NCBI RefSeq assembly: GCF_040054535.1
Contig: NC_090798.1
Span: forward strand, 562,501-626,500
Direction: 5' to 3'
Source of the DNA: Antennarius striatus
Lineage: Eukaryota > Chordata > Actinopteri > Lophiiformes > Antennariidae
Length of the DNA: 64,000 bases
In this document: in pieces, positions 1-12,800 of the stretch
Numbering within the stretch: position 1 is the stretch's first letter
Layout of the letters: each line of letters opens with the position of its first letter
Translations under genes and position numbers: made by a program
The notes under the pieces: generated by a model
Seen by the model: only the letters and a program-made list of their open reading frames with translations
What the model was told of the DNA's origin: nothing
Database searches by the model: none

Positions 1-278
1 TTTTGCATGTCAGACAGGAAGTGTGACCGACCCGTTCAGGAAGAACCAGGAAGTAGACCGTAGCCCCCCCACATCAGCAATAACCCCATCCTGTGACGTC
101 AGGAGGAAACAGCGGTCCTGAGGCGGGGGGGGGTCCTCAGACGGGAGGGTCGTCCGCTTCACTGCCGGGTTTTTTCCCATCATTCACAGTTTGTTCAAGA
201 CGGCCGTCGCTCAATCTGTCAGGAAGTTGTTGTTTTTTCCTACGCATTTTTATGGTTTTAAACGCATCACAACAGATT

Positions 279-285
279 ATCATCG

Positions 286-329
<44 letters not shown>
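279..329. repeat. (TCA)n trinucleotide microsatellite
   Basis: About 17 TCA units with one TCG interruption near the start. Poly-His, Ile or Met frames here are artefacts. Confidence 0.9.
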
Positions 330-1636
330 TACCTGATGGACCAGTAACAGGAAGTCTTTCTGGACTCCTGGAGACAAACATCTCTTCCTTTGTGCTTTTA
401 TTTTGAAACCTCTCACGTTCAGGAGCGTCGCCGTGACGACCAACACGCCTCGGCGTCTCGACGGTCGCGTCTCTTCATATACCTCGTTTTTTAACGGCGT
501 CGCTTCGGTTTCTGTTGTTCTCATTTCAGAAAGTGTTTTTTTTTTTCCTGTTGTGTAGTAAAATAAAAAGGTATTGATCCGGATCAAACCACCAATGATC
601 AGCCTGATTGTTTTCATTTCCTCATTCACCTCTTGACCTTTGAGTCTGATTAGCTCCTCCCACATTTCTAACCCTAAAGAGAAAAACCCATAAATATCTG
701 ATGGTTTTAATTCTGAACCTGGTGACTGACCGCTCCGAATGCGACGGCGCCCCCTTCTGGTCGAGGGCCGCTGACTTTAAGTGTTGTGTGGCATCTGGTG
801 GAACGTTCACAAAGCCCCCCAACACCTGAACCCGCTTTGAAACGGGTGGTGCTCGGCGAGGCGTTGGCGTGTTAAACCCGTGAAGAAAGGCGTGTTCGAC
901 ACGTGAAGAGTCTGAAAGCAAATATTGACTCGTTTGTGTTGATTCAACTCGTTCGTCAGCGTCCAATCAGATCGGTTCTGACAGAAGACGGGATTAGAGT
1001 GAGGCTTAACGTGATGTCAGAGGAAATTAATTTACCTGAATTATTCAGGGTTCCCATGCCGACGCCGGGCGGAGTGCCCCCCATCTTATCTGGGCCCCAA
1101 GGCTGGGGGGGGGGCAGATCTAGTCAATGTTTAACGCCCCCGAAACGCATCAGGCCGTGAACGCGGTGACCTTCAACATGACCGACTGCCCACCTTCAGC
1201 GCCACTGGAGGATGATGGGAAACGTTAGCGTCTTCAGCAAAGCGGCGTTGTTTCACTTCTAGAGGTAGAATTTAGTCGCTTTTAGCAGAAAAAGTCTCCC
1301 TAGATTAATAAATAAAAGACTTTCGCTGTTAATCTTTTATTTAGTAGGTATTAGCATTCACCGCTAGCCTGCTAATGCTTCAGTTGTGGGTTAATATTCC
1401 ACCCGAGTGAAACATTTAACGCAGACGAATGTTTCCAGGAGAGAATCCAGCGTTAAAGTCCAGGAGGGAAACAGGAAACGCTGATGTTGGCGTTTATTTA
1501 CACGCCTGAAAGAGAGTAAACAAACAGGGATGGAGGTGGAACCGGTTTAACGGCGGTGGCGAGCGCTCCTCTGAGACGTGTTCATGCGCCACAATTAAGG
1601 GTGACATCATTAACACCAACAAAGCCTTGAGAAAAA

Positions 1637-1640
<4 letters not shown>

Positions 1641-1679
<39 letters not shown>
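1641..1679. repeat. (CA)n microsatellite
   Basis: Uninterrupted CA dinucleotide tract. Confidence 0.95.
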
Positions 1680-1681
<2 letters not shown>

Positions 1682-2759
1682 CAGGGACTGACTAATGGGC
1701 CGCGACACACAACATGAAGGAATCTGACACACAAGCGCTCTTTGTTCGCCGCTGCGCTCCGTCTTCATTCAACCTACAGCAAGAATGATCTGCTTGTGCA
1801 GCTACTTCATCATCTGGAGAACTTTGACCTCCAGATTTAGTTTCTTAAATTCTGGAGAAAAGAAGAATAAAGTTTGAAGTTTAAAAGCGAACGCTGTCGT
1901 GGCGAGAGGCGTGGCGAGAGGCGTGGCGAGCGATGACGAGTGTCTCCTTCAGGCATGGCTGACGTTTCCCAGGTTTCTTGTGTTTGCAGTTCGGTTCCTG
2001 AGCCCTGAGGTGTTCATTAGCAGAGGCCCCCGGGGGCCCCAGACTCTAACTGCTGTGGTCGCCCAGTTTGAACGAAAATATCCCAGCGGTTCGACGAGGG
2101 AGGGGGGCGTTGGTAAACAAGTACTTAATGTTCTGTTCTGTGTATAAAACATGAGGTTAGCATTAGCAATGAAGCTAACGTACGAACAGGAAGAAGAAAA
2201 TTTCCAAGGGAATGAAATTCGACTGAATAATTGATCATGAGATTTGTTGAAAAGCAAAGTCGCTTTACTCTACTTGTGCACATAATTTCAGTTTGAAATG
2301 TCCATCTTTAATAATATTAAACTGTTTTCAGTTGTTAGCTTTGTGTGCTAACACAGGAAATAGCTCAGAGAAACAAAAAAAAGTGATCTAAACGGTATTT
2401 TATATCCTTAAAATACTTTTCTTTATTTATTAGGATCCTGGCATTTCTGGTTGTTCTACAGGTGTGGTGCGTTCAGGTACCGAGGATTGGTGCTGGCTGA
2501 GACGCACCTGTGTTGCGTTTGCTGATGATCCTCCCTGTGTCAAACTGGACGTTCCTCCACTTCCCTTCCAAACGATCACTTCCTGTCCGATTCGCTGGTC
2601 GTGTCTCTCCCTGATGTTTGTTGGAGGTTTAACTGTAAAAATTAAACTGCTGAGGAGTTTCTCTTTCTTGGGGTCCAGGGGTTTTTCTACCTTTTTTAGT
2701 CAAAAGAATGAAGAAGCTGCACAAAAACACCTCACAATTTATATTTTTAAGTACATTTC

Positions 2760-2765
2760 TTTATT
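2760..2765 (-). terminator. candidate PGCKA1 polyadenylation signal AATAAA
   Basis: First canonical AATAAA on the minus strand after the PGCKA1 stop codon, about 1.49 kb downstream. Confidence 0.3.
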
Positions 2766-3608
2766 TCTGAATACAAATATAGGCATAAGTAGAAATGATT
2801 TGGCAGGAAAACAAAAACCCCAGAGGGCAGTCCCAGCTTCTTTAGCATCAACACAATGTTCAATAAATGCCCCGTGTGTCGTTTCCTCTGCGTCGTCCAG
2901 CCTCCATCAGTCCGTTATCAGGCACATGAGCGAGCTAATGTCACGGGCCAGACTAGCCTAGCCTAGCCTATCACATACAAAACAAGCAGCTAGCAGGTTG
3001 GCTTGATTGGCTTCTGTGGTTCTCTGACCGATGACACAAACTCAAATGAAATGTACAAATAGCTTCTTTCTGAACTCCAGGGATAAAAATGAAAAAACGA
3101 CTTTAGTCATAATTTGCTAAAAAAACAACAACAACCCTCATTTAAAACTATTTCATCATAAAGTCTGTGATAAATCTGAAATCGAGTGCGGAAACATAAT
3201 TTTTACAGAATTTTCCTGAAGGCCTTGTGATACGAACCCGCCTCTATAAAAGACACAAAGATTGACCACAAACACAACGGGGATCGTCAATGATGACGCG
3301 TTCAGTAACGTTAGCCGAGCACCGGCTGTTTAAAGTGTAAATAATTCTGTTTTAAGCCCCAATAAATTCATAATTCTCTCCGATGACATTCTGGCAATCG
3401 TTAAAAGTTACAAAATACGGGTTGTTGTGATCAAAAAAAGCTGATTTACACACAAACGCGGCGTGTTCAATCCCTCCAGTGTCTCTATGCTTTGGTCTCA
3501 TCGCAGACGCACACAGTTAGCTTCAGACGCGCCGCAGCAGAACAAACGGCCTCACCGTTGGGGTGTGCATCAAAATATTAAGACGTAAGAAGCAGGATCA
3601 TCAGCGTA

Positions 3609-3610
<2 letters not shown>

Positions 3611-3647
<37 letters not shown>
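3611..3647. repeat. (GT)n microsatellite
   Basis: Uninterrupted GT tract within the possible PGCKA1 3' UTR. Confidence 0.95.
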
Positions 3648-3648
<1 letters not shown>

Positions 3649-4250
3649 TGTAAGAACAGTGTGTAAACTAGGTCTTTTTTTTCTTCTTCTAAATTTCCGA
3701 GTAGATCAAACATTCCTTCTGGTGGAATCATTGATGATCGATCAGCTATAAATAAGGCCCGCGTCTGCTGGTCGTCTCCTCAGCTCACACACAGTCCAAA
3801 TAGAAATAGACGAGCAAACGTTCGTCAGGAATCTGAACAGAAAACAGACTTTTCCTCCGTCGCCTTCTGTTCCTGCAGGAACCGTGGCGAGGAAGGACGA
3901 AGCTAGTTAGCTTAGCGTGGCTGCAGTGGGGGCGGGGCGCTGATCAGATAATCGCCATCAGGGTTCACGTTACGTGTAAAAAATGCAGCTGCTTGTTTTG
4001 GGGATAAACAACCCGGTGTATGAGGGCGGGGGGCGTGCACTTCCTCCCGGTCGCTCAGGGTCACTCCAGGTCGAACGTGTTTTTGCAAACAAGGTCAAGA
4101 TGAAAACGTGGAAGCCACGCCCCCCTCCACAGGTGAATAACTGGGGGTCGCTCACGCCTGAACGGCGCCGGTACCGGCAGCCACCGGCGGATCGGTCCGT
4201 CCTGTAAACAGTTTGCTGACTGTCGGGGGCGGGACTAAAGCCGGGCGGGG

Positions 4251-5019
4251 TCACTCCACGTCCTCCCCGGCGGTGGCCGCCTCCAGCGCGGCGAGCGCCT
4301 CGGCCACCATGGAGTCCGTGACGCTCTGCGCCTCGCCGCCGCCCCCCTCTCTCCTGGGCTCGTCCTCGTCTTCGCTCCTGGCGACGGAGATGCCGCTCTC
4401 CACGGTGGAGGCGTCGGGCGTCTTGGGGGGGCGGAGCCCGTCCCGGGTGTCGAGCGACGACAGGCTGGTGGTGCTGGTCTGGATGTCCACCGACAGGACG
4501 CTGCCCTCGTCCCCCGTGTCGCCCAGGTACTCCGGCGTCCCCCCCACCCCCTCGTCCGTCTCGTCCGCCGACGGACTATCCCCGCCGCCGCCCCAGCGGG
4601 TCCTCGTTGGGCGGGGGGGGTCCTCGCCGTAGCCGGACTGGGTCTGGTACCCCTCCGTGTCGGGGTACACGGGCACCTGGCTCGGCCCCCGGTCCAGCAC
4701 CACCCACTTGGAGCCCAGCGCCTGGGGCTGGATGATGTAGACCTCGGCGGGGGGTGCGCTGGCCTGGCGGCTGAGGTTCTTGCTGGGGGGGGCGCCGTGC
4801 ACCACGTGGTTGTGGAGGTTGTTGTCCACCTCCAGCTTCAGCGTGCTGTCGCTGGACCGGCTGAAGCCCAGGTTGTGGAAGCCCTGGTTCTGGTCGCCGT
4901 GGCGACCCAGCGAGTCGCTCCTGGGGGGCCGGGCGGAGAGATGGTGAGGGTGGTAGAGCGAGCTGGCCGAAGACTCCGCCTTCCTCACGTCCCCCTCCTC
5001 GGAGGGGTCGTAGATGTAG
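4251..5019 (-). CDS. pgcka1: PGCKA1 coding exon 2 (main exon)
   Basis: The acceptor is a long C tract ending CCGCAG|CTACATC. The exon encodes SYIYDPSEEG through AGEDVE and a TGA at 4253-4251. It is very GC- and CpG-rich compared with the flanks, and long open frames on the opposite strand are by-products of this composition. Confidence 0.93.
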
Positions 5020-6016
5020 CTGCGGGGGGGAGGGGGGCAACAAAATCAATCACGTGATCAGATAGTTCCAAACCCTGAAATCAAAAGGATTGTTTGGTTT
5101 CTATTGTTGAAATATCTTTATTGATCAGACTGAAGTACGATTGGACGCTCCCGTGGCGCCGCCGCCGTTGTTCGTTCCGTCCGGACCTTCAGATTTGTGG
5201 TTTTCAGACAAAAACGTCTCGGCAGCTCGAGTTACAGACGGAAACAAGGAAAAATCTTTTTAGACTTTTTTTAATCTGCGCCTCAAAGGAGGCGGAGCCT
5301 CAGTCGATGCCTGCGTTGGACTTCCTGGATGGGTGTGGCCACAGATGGGGACGACTATTTCTGTCCTCGCGACTCGACTCTGGGAGTCGGGTGAAGATCG
5401 ATGGGAACTCGATGGAAACAATCTCCCATCGCAGAGCATAAATGACTTTTCTCTCATCGCCACGGCGACCAGGAAGGCTCTGGGTCGGATAAACATTTAA
5501 AACAAAACTATTAGGAAGGCCTGAGAGGATTTTCTGAACTCCAGCAGAATCAAACGAGTTGCTTCAGTTTTCTGTTCAGAGAGACGAGGAAGAGGAGGCG
5601 TTAATCTGGGATTATAACGGAATGTCGACCCCGTTCCTTTCTGTCAGGACTGCTGTGTTTGGGTTTCACATGTATGTTAAAACATTTCTACTCCAGCGTC
5701 TCAAACACGGACGCGTCTCGTGCTTCAGGTTCAGGTCCTTTCGTGGTTTTTGCGTGACGGAGGATAAAATCTGATTACACCTCAGAAAACATCATAAATT
5801 CCCGGTTCTTCCGTATTTTTATTAAACATCACCAGCATCAGATCTGTCAGGACCAACAACCCCCTCCAGCCTTCAAACAGCCCCCCCCCCTGACCTGCTG
5901 ACCCGGTGACCTACAGCCGAAGCCGGAGCGCCGCTAAGTCCAGAAATGTGACCCGGAGACAATCGGGGGGGTGAGCGTGAGGTGTTCACGAGCGTGGGAG
6001 AAAGGTGTGTGTGTGT

Positions 6017-6048
<32 letters not shown>

Positions 6049-6475
6049 CGGCTCTGGTATGCGAATCAGAGGCCTTTTAATTCATCCCCGATCACAACCG
6101 TGTTCCCGCCCCCGTCGGGTCTGATGGTCGGTCTGAAGCGGGACACGAACCCCACGCCTGGGAGACATTAATGACTACAGTCCTGCTCAGAAACCCCGTT
6201 ACCACGGCGATGGCTGTCGGCGTGTTGAGGCGGATGCTGAATGGACCCCCTCACTGACTGCTCGGAGGCTAAATGCTAACAGGGGTGTGCTAACGTGTGC
6301 GCGGTTTAACCGCTGAGGCGTGAACACACCGACACCGGCGGTAAACAGATCAATATGAACGCCAAGTTTCATTTCAGGCGTCAAATTAAACAGTTTATGA
6401 ATAAACGAATCCGACACGAACGCATCACAAACACCCGACTCACCTTTTTATCATCCGGCAGCACTGGCACCCCAT
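4251..6475 (-). CDS. pgcka1: PGCKA1 (C4orf19 orthologue), two coding exons
   Basis: Coding exons 6475-6444 (32 nt) and 5019-4251 (769 nt) give 801 nt, or 266 aa plus stop; the human protein is recalled as 314 aa. The N-terminus MGCQCCRMIKSYIYDPSEEG corresponds to human MGCRCCKIIQSYLFDP. The MGCxCC start suggests N-myristoylation at Gly2 and palmitoylation of Cys3, Cys5 and Cys6, hence membrane anchoring. The middle is low-complexity, Ser/Pro/Glu rich and probably disordered, with an RQAS phospho-type motif around Ser98 and a conserved-looking block EVYIIQPQALGSKWVVLDRG (103-122). The C-terminus VAEALAALEAATAGEDVE (249-266) is the family signature. The human protein is known as a partner of PDCD10 and GCKIII kinases. 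No enzyme domain is present. The gene lies downstream of NWD2 in the same orientation, as in human 4p14 as recalled. Confidence 0.92.
6005..6047. repeat. (GT)n followed by a 17-base G run
   Basis: GT tract (6005-6030) directly joined to poly-G (6031-6047), inside the PGCKA1 intron. Confidence 0.9.
6444..6475 (-). CDS. pgcka1: PGCKA1 coding exon 1 (MGCQCCRMIK plus 2 nt)
   Basis: Encodes MGCQCCRMIK and the first two bases of Ser11. The donor is AAAAAG|GTGAGT. Twenty-one bases of 5' UTR precede the ATG, after an acceptor CCCCCACAG|CTCCACG (exon start 6496), so at least one further upstream noncoding exon is expected. Confidence 0.9.
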
Positions 6476-6744
6476 CTGTCCGGCGGTGGCGTGGAGCTGT
6501 GGGGGGGCGAGAACACAACCGTTAGACGTCACCTGGAAAAACCTAAACCTGAACGGCGGCGCCGACGACCTCACGGGCGGGGGCCGCCGTCGATCGCTCA
6601 CGTCTGACACGTGACCCCATCGGTGACCCCCATCGGTCACGTTTGGGCGTCGCCGGCGTTTGGACACAAGGATGAAGACGCTCTCGCCATCCATCACTGA
6701 GGGTGTATCAGCAGGTGTGTGTGTGTGTGACCTTTTCCTCTTCC

Positions 6745-6772
6745 ACGCCTGGAGGTGTGTTCCTCCAGGCGT
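6745..6772. repeat. perfect 11-bp inverted repeat, 6-nt loop
   Basis: Left arm ACGCCTGGAGG (6745-6755), loop TGTGTT, right arm CCTCCAGGCGT (6762-6772). It lies 270 bp upstream of the PGCKA1 ATG. Confidence 0.85.
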
Positions 6773-7874
6773 CAGGTCAATAATTAAAGAACGGGGGTTT
6801 GTCTGCGTGTAAAGAAGGGGGGGGGGTCTGTTTGTGGACCAACAGGAAGACGTTCTATTCTCTGCCCCCCCGGTCCTCCTTCACCCCCGCTTGAACTTTA
6901 CGTCAGGAAAACTTCATCCACGACAAAGAACGTCTTGTTTTCACCTGTTGATGCAGAAACGTCTGCTGGGCGGGGGCGATAAGGAGAAGGAGTCCATTAG
7001 AAGCTGGCGTGGGTCCAGACCAGGCGATAAAGAAAAGCTTTTATCGTTTCCTTTTTGTTGGGGAGTTTTTTTTAAGCGATTACATTTTTCATTTTGCACC
7101 CAAACAAAAACAGAAAGTCGTTCATTTTATTTTCTAGAGAGGCTCCTCCCCTTCCTCAGGGGGGGTCGGTGTGTGTGAAACACTCCTGGAGGAGGTGAAT
7201 GAGCTGCAGGCCGGCTCGTCTGATACTAGCCCCGGCCTCCACGCTCGCGGCGCTGCTAGTGTTACGAAGGCAAACACGCGTGGAGAGTTACACAAGTCAA
7301 AAAAGCCGTCGGATTAAAATCGTACGACGTGAGCCTTTAACGCCGTCTAACGACTGGAGACAAACGCTCTGAAGAAAACGTCCAGACCAGAAGAGTTCGT
7401 GCTCGAAACGGAACTTTTTGTGTGAAACTGACCTGACAGAAGGTACAAAAAAGCACCAAACATGATGCAAAGTGTGTGAAACAGAAAACTAGGAGTTCCA
7501 CAGCTGGACTCAGCGTCTGATCGGAGTCAGAAAGGAAACCAACGCCAGACAGAACAACGTCCGCCCCCCCTCACAAACGGCTGCTTTGCATCTGGATGGA
7601 ATGGAAACGCACATTTGCAAGTCAAAGCGTGTCAGAATGTGATGCTACAGATAGGGTTAGCCCCCCCCCAGGTGACCAGAAACACCTGAACGTCCTGCTG
7701 CAGGTGAAACCCAACCCCCCCCCCCCCCCCCCACAGGGCTGCTAGTGACAGAGTTTCATCACTGAGAAGACAAACACGCCTGACGAGCCCCCGCCCCCCC
7801 CCGGCTGGTCAGTTCAGACTGTCGTCTGAGTGGCGTTGAGGTTCCAGAGCAAACAGGAACAGAGGAGGAGCTCA

Positions 7875-8525
7875 TTAACCACCAGCAACGAGGGATTAAC
7901 CACCAGCAACGAGGGATTAACCACCAGCAACGAGGGATTAACCACCAGTCACGAGGGATTAACCACCAGTAACGAGGGATTAACCACCAGCAACGAGGGA
8001 TTAACCACCAGCAACGAGGGATTAACCACCAGCAACGAGGGATTAACCACCAGCAACGAGGGATTAACCACCAGCAACGAGGGATTAACCACCAGCAACG
8101 AGGGATTAACCACCAGCAACGAGGGATTAACCACCAGTAACGAGGGATTAACCACCAGTAACGGGGGATTAACCACCAGTAACGAGGGATTAACCACCAG
8201 TAACGATGGATTAACCACCAGTAACGGGGGATTAACCACCAGTAACGGGGGATTAACCACCAGTAACGGTGGATTAACCACCAGTAACGGGGGATTAACC
8301 ACCAGTAACGGGGGATTAACCACCAGTAACGGGGGATTAACCACCAGTAACGAGGGATTAACCACCAGTAACGAGGGATTAACCACCAGTAACGAGGGAT
8401 TAACCACCAGTAACGAGGGATTAACCACCAGTAACGGGGGATTAACCACCAGTAACGAGGGATTAACCACCAGTAACGAGGGATTAACCACCAGTAACGA
8501 GGGATTAACCACCAGTAACGAGGGA
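7875..8525. repeat. 21-bp minisatellite, 31 units
   Basis: Thirty-one head-to-tail 21-bp units (651 bp exactly). Each reads LTTSNEG in one plus frame. Because 21 is a multiple of 3, frames stay open on both strands. Units differ at two sites: AGC versus AGT, and GAG versus GGG, GAT or GGT. AGC occurs in units 1-3 and 6-12, AGT in units 4, 5 and 13-31; GGG-type units are mostly 14-22. This is a VNTR-type array, not a gene. Confidence 0.95.
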
Positions 8526-9816
8526 TTACTGGAGTTATTAATGTGGGATGTTTTAAATACAGTGTTAAAATAACTACCTGGGGGGTTTAAAGTAATGATA
8601 AACAGTAAAAACTATCCCCCCCGACTGTCAGCCTATCGGAGGATCCTGCTGGGAAAACATTTTAGTTTCCACAGCAACGGACTCAGACTCACATCCCAAC
8701 ACCTCACTGACCAATCAGCTGCCTCCCTGGGAGACTTCCTGTGGTCGTAACGAGACCCGGATTCAATCTGAGCCTCAAACGTCTCTCATCCAGTCACATC
8801 TTTCCCCCCGTCGGCCGGTAATAACAGCTCTATTTGCTCCCTGCGCCGTTCCATGTGTTATAAATGGCTCCTGTTTTTTCATGATGGGGGAGATGGGAGG
8901 ATGATGACTGAGGGGGGGGGGTCGTATTTCACCGCCGGCAGCTCGGCTGAACGCCAGTTTTTTCACTTTGGGAGTTTTCCTCAGAGGAAATTGAAGCGTT
9001 TCATCCTGGAGCTGTGATTGGTGCAGACCGGACTGAAATCCAGGGAGTAGTCTGAGCCGGACTGATGTAGGGAGAAAAACTTAATCTGGGATGATAAACT
9101 GAGAAATAATTATTCTTCTGAAGAGAAGAGAGCTCTTAAAGTTGGGTTTAAAGTCGGGTTTCTGGCCCAGACGGATGAACCCGGTGACCTGTTGACCTCA
9201 GAGGTGGACTTGGTGCTGCGGTGTGAACACTACTGGGTTGTTAAGATGCATTTTCAAAAGGGGAGCAAATAGATGGACAGTAAACAACAACAACCGCTGT
9301 TATAAACATGAAGGACGGCCCCATTTCTGTGTCGCTAATCCGACGCCAATACATTTGTGCTAACATCGATTGGAAGTGAATTCTGAGGTCTAAAATATTA
9401 AAGGTGAATTATTTTAGGGTAAAACTCATCAAAACAAGTCGTGTTATTTATCAGCTATAAAACCATTCAAGCCAGATAACTGATTGTATTGTCAGCACTA
9501 CTTAGTTATCAGCTACAGATGACTGGTAGGCTCACTGCTGATAACACAAGTTTCCACCTATCAGGTTGATAAAGCAGTAATTCTTTATCAGCCATAAACT
9601 TCCTGCCTTGTTTTTACACTTTTTAAAATGTAGTTTTCAGGAAGAAATGCAACAAAATCTGCTGATAAAACCAGATGATGGACGTAAAAACATACAAAAA
9701 TTAGTTTGATGCCAAAGTTTACAGAGGTTTGAAAACTGAACAGATCCACTGAATGTTCTTCCAGGGATCTGATCTCTGCTCTCCTTCAGTTGGTGTCCTC
9801 TCAGAGCGTCTGTGAT

Positions 9817-9819
<3 letters not shown>

Positions 9820-9871
<52 letters not shown>
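9820..9871. repeat. (TG)n microsatellite
   Basis: 26 TG units. Confidence 0.95.
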
Positions 9872-9874
<3 letters not shown>

Positions 9875-12800
9875 AACATTACATCCATCTCTAACCTTTC
9901 GGGTTCGGATGTGGGTCTGAGTCTCTGGTCTAAACACGACACATTCCAGCGCCGTCACGCTGAATACAGGCGGAGAGCCTGAAGACGGTCTGATGGAACC
10001 TGTTCCTCCTGCTGCCTGAGGGCTCAGGGATGTTCCTCCTGGGGGAGAAGGTTCCCAGAGAAGACCCGGAGCAGATCGGGTCACCTGACACATCCGTGAA
10101 AAGCTGGGCTTATGTAAGCCCAACGCGGGTCGGTGTTCCCGGTGAACGCAGAGGGATCGTATCCCTGGGATACCAGGGGGGTGTGGCGACGGAGGAGCGG
10201 CCCAACCGGTTGAACGTCTGTCCGACTGTTATTTAATGTTTGCTGTTACTTTATCTCTTCATTCATCCTCACTGTTGTGTCACACAAACCGTGTTGAAAC
10301 GCGAGCAGTCAGACGTCGTGACGTCAACGCGGACGGTTCTCCATCGGGAGTACGTTTGACCCAGTTTTCAATAAATCGCTGCTCCAAATATCTGTAAATC
10401 CAAGGTAATTTCCTCCAATGTTACTAAACTTTTTTGTATTTTCGTGACCAAAAGATGATCTGATCGATTAAACTGAAATATTAATAAAATATTGAATAAC
10501 TTCTTCAAAAAAAACCCCCAATTCATTTGAATAAAAATCTGGATCTCTGCATTAAAATCCGAATCAATAGACAAAGGATTCATTGATTAAGCCCATTGAT
10601 GGGAACATTATTTACATCAATCATTAATTAAAACTACATTCATGCCCTTGGATGTCAAAACAATCAATTTCTTATAATCGAACGGTTTGGGAACATTCCT
10701 CATCTGCGTCATCGTCTTTGTGTCTCGGTTTCTGTTATGGCTCATATTTTTTCCACTTTTCTGTGCAGAATTTAAATGTTGGGTTTCCATGGTTACCAAA
10801 ATACAGCTGAGTAACGCAAGCGCTGCTGGCGTGTCGTTTCTACCTGTGGTGACAGCGTCAGGAAGGAAACCCAACGACACTCTGCCTGCTAAAAGTTTTC
10901 CCAATATTTCTAATTTGCCACCAACGACGCAGCAAAGCATAATGGGAGTAATTAAACAGAGGTCTTCCTCACCAACAAATCATCTCTTTCTCGTAGAGGT
11001 GTCTGAAATGCCTCCTGGCAGATGCCACACACACATTACTGACTAGAAAACCTTTGTTTTTTATCAAGAAAATAAAATCAGTCGTAGAAAGGGTTTCGTC
11101 TGAGCGCCAGCGGCTGGTTTTCCCTCTGAATTCTTCTCCTGCCTTCGATAAGGTGGTCAATTTAGGCCCCTTATCAGCGCAGAGGCTTTTAAAGCGCAGC
11201 TGAAATGTCAATACGTGGTTTTGGAGTCTGTGTTGTGACAGGAAAAAAGAAAAATGGCCGTGTCACCGGCTGCTTTGTCCGTTTTTTAATAAGCTGCATG
11301 TACAGCAGGTGAGATAACCTCCACGTCCGATAAGTCCTGATAAAGGAGGCCGAGCGCTTCGTGACTGTGTGCAGAGGAATACCTTTAAACACAGACTAGT
11401 ACAAGAAGCAGAAAATCTGCAGCTGATGTGACCATAATGCACGCTCCTCGTGTTTATATCCTGTTTCTGGATGAGTCGTCCAACAGCGAGGGGGGGGTGG
11501 CTCCTGTGCAAAGCAGACGGGACCTTGGGCAAATATTATTTGCATGTGCTTTTAATGGTTTGCTGCCACACGGGTGGAGACGACAGGAGAAGGAATAGAA
11601 TTAAAAGATGAGTCAAACTGGGAATCAAGCATCCTGGTGGTGTACGTGTCCCCCCCCCCCACAACCCCCCAGGGGATGAAACCAGTCAGATAAACACTGA
11701 TCGATGCGTGCCGTGTGCTTGTTTGTGTCACGGCGCTCGATAAACGACAGGAAGGACTGGTTTGGGCTCAGCCAGACAACATGTTGGATGTGCAAACAAA
11801 GCCCAAGGCCACGTCCATTGGAGCACTAACTGATTCAAGACCCCCCCGCCTCCACTACCCCACCCCAACAACTGCCCCGCTCACTCATTAACCCCACAGC
11901 ACAGGTGCACTCCCTTCACAACAGAATGGAATCTTTCTGCTTGGCTTCTTGACGCCGTGTGACATTTTCAGCACGTCTGATCTGATCTTATTCAGGTTCC
12001 ATATGCGGAAAATTTTCCTAAATAATATTTATTACTCTTTTTTATGTCGAGATTTGGAAAACTGGTTGAATTGGATTTCACTTTTGGAGTTTCTAAAAAA
12101 GTTTTTGACAAAACTAACTGACACAATGATAGATAATGACGACATGACATATAAAAATATCCTAAATAAAACGAAAATAAAATACAATCAATTAATACTC
12201 CTAACTAAAATAAAAATAATAAAAAATTTAAGAAAAAAACTATTAAGTTTAACAAGGACGATGACTCTTGGTTCTACTACTTTTGCCTGATTGATTTTCT
12301 GTTGATGAAATAAAAAAACGATGCTTTCGATTAAAATCCCTTATACATAAAGTCGACAGAACCAACAACCTGTCGGGTATTTTAAAGGTTTAATCATCTG
12401 ATCTTCCTTATAAACCAAAAACATGAACATCTATAACGCGTAAAAGTAGTGACATAACAAAATGAATAAAGTAAACGTCGTGAAAATCCCCTTTAAGGTC
12501 ATGTTTACACTTTAAACGCCACGGATTAGTTATTTACGTGATGGACTGTTCCATTATGAGAGTCAGGTGGAACAGAGTAAAACTACCTGAAGACACTCAA
12601 AAACAACGCTTTTTATAAGATATTTTTATTTTTATTTACCTTTAAAAAATTTTCCACGCTTATAAATAAATAATTTAAATAACCGATTAGGTGAAATAAC
12701 GGAGCTACGAGCCGTTTAGCGACACCGACCCCCGCCATATGGTGGACTTCACCTGCGGATGCTAACCCTCCAGCCCGAGCTAGCAAACTTTTAATAACGC

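Larger units (their letters stand above)
1..2739. other. intergenic DNA downstream of PGCKA1; no gene seen
   Basis: No recognisable coding exon. It contains a (TCA)n array, a (CA)n array, a perfect TGACGTCA at 94-101, a short 12-bp tandem (GTGGCGAGAGGC, about 3 units, 1899-1932) and a 14-bp palindrome (GGCCCCCGGGGGCC, 2025-2038). The 165-codon frame at 2464-2961 (+) has no protein-like character. Confidence 0.5.
2740..4250 (-). other. pgcka1: possible PGCKA1 3' UTR
   Basis: Sequence downstream of the PGCKA1 stop up to the first minus-strand AATAAA (2765-2760). It becomes AT-rich beyond about 3700 and holds one GT microsatellite (3611-3647). The end is set only by the polyadenylation motif; a shorter UTR using a variant signal is possible. 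Confidence 0.35.

Noticed and set aside
2464..2961. 165-codon plus frame
   Set aside because: No protein-like pattern, and it runs into TAGCC tandem repeats and into UTR-like sequence antisense to PGCKA1.
4213..4632. 139-codon plus-strand frame
   Set aside because: Antisense shadow of the GC-rich PGCKA1 exon 2, whose minus frame has family-specific conserved ends and correct splice sites.
7875..8525. Possible CRISPR array (regular repeats)
   Set aside because: Units are contiguous with no unique spacers, and the genome is eukaryotic.
7830..8573. 247-codon plus-strand frame of LTTSNEG repeats
   Set aside because: The frame is entirely a 21-bp tandem array. It is open on both strands because the unit is a multiple of three, and it lacks flanking coding sequence or splice support.
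11949..12290. 113-codon Lys/Ile-rich plus frame
   Set aside because: Lies in a very AT-rich low-complexity block. Its composition follows the base content, and there are no family motifs or splice context.
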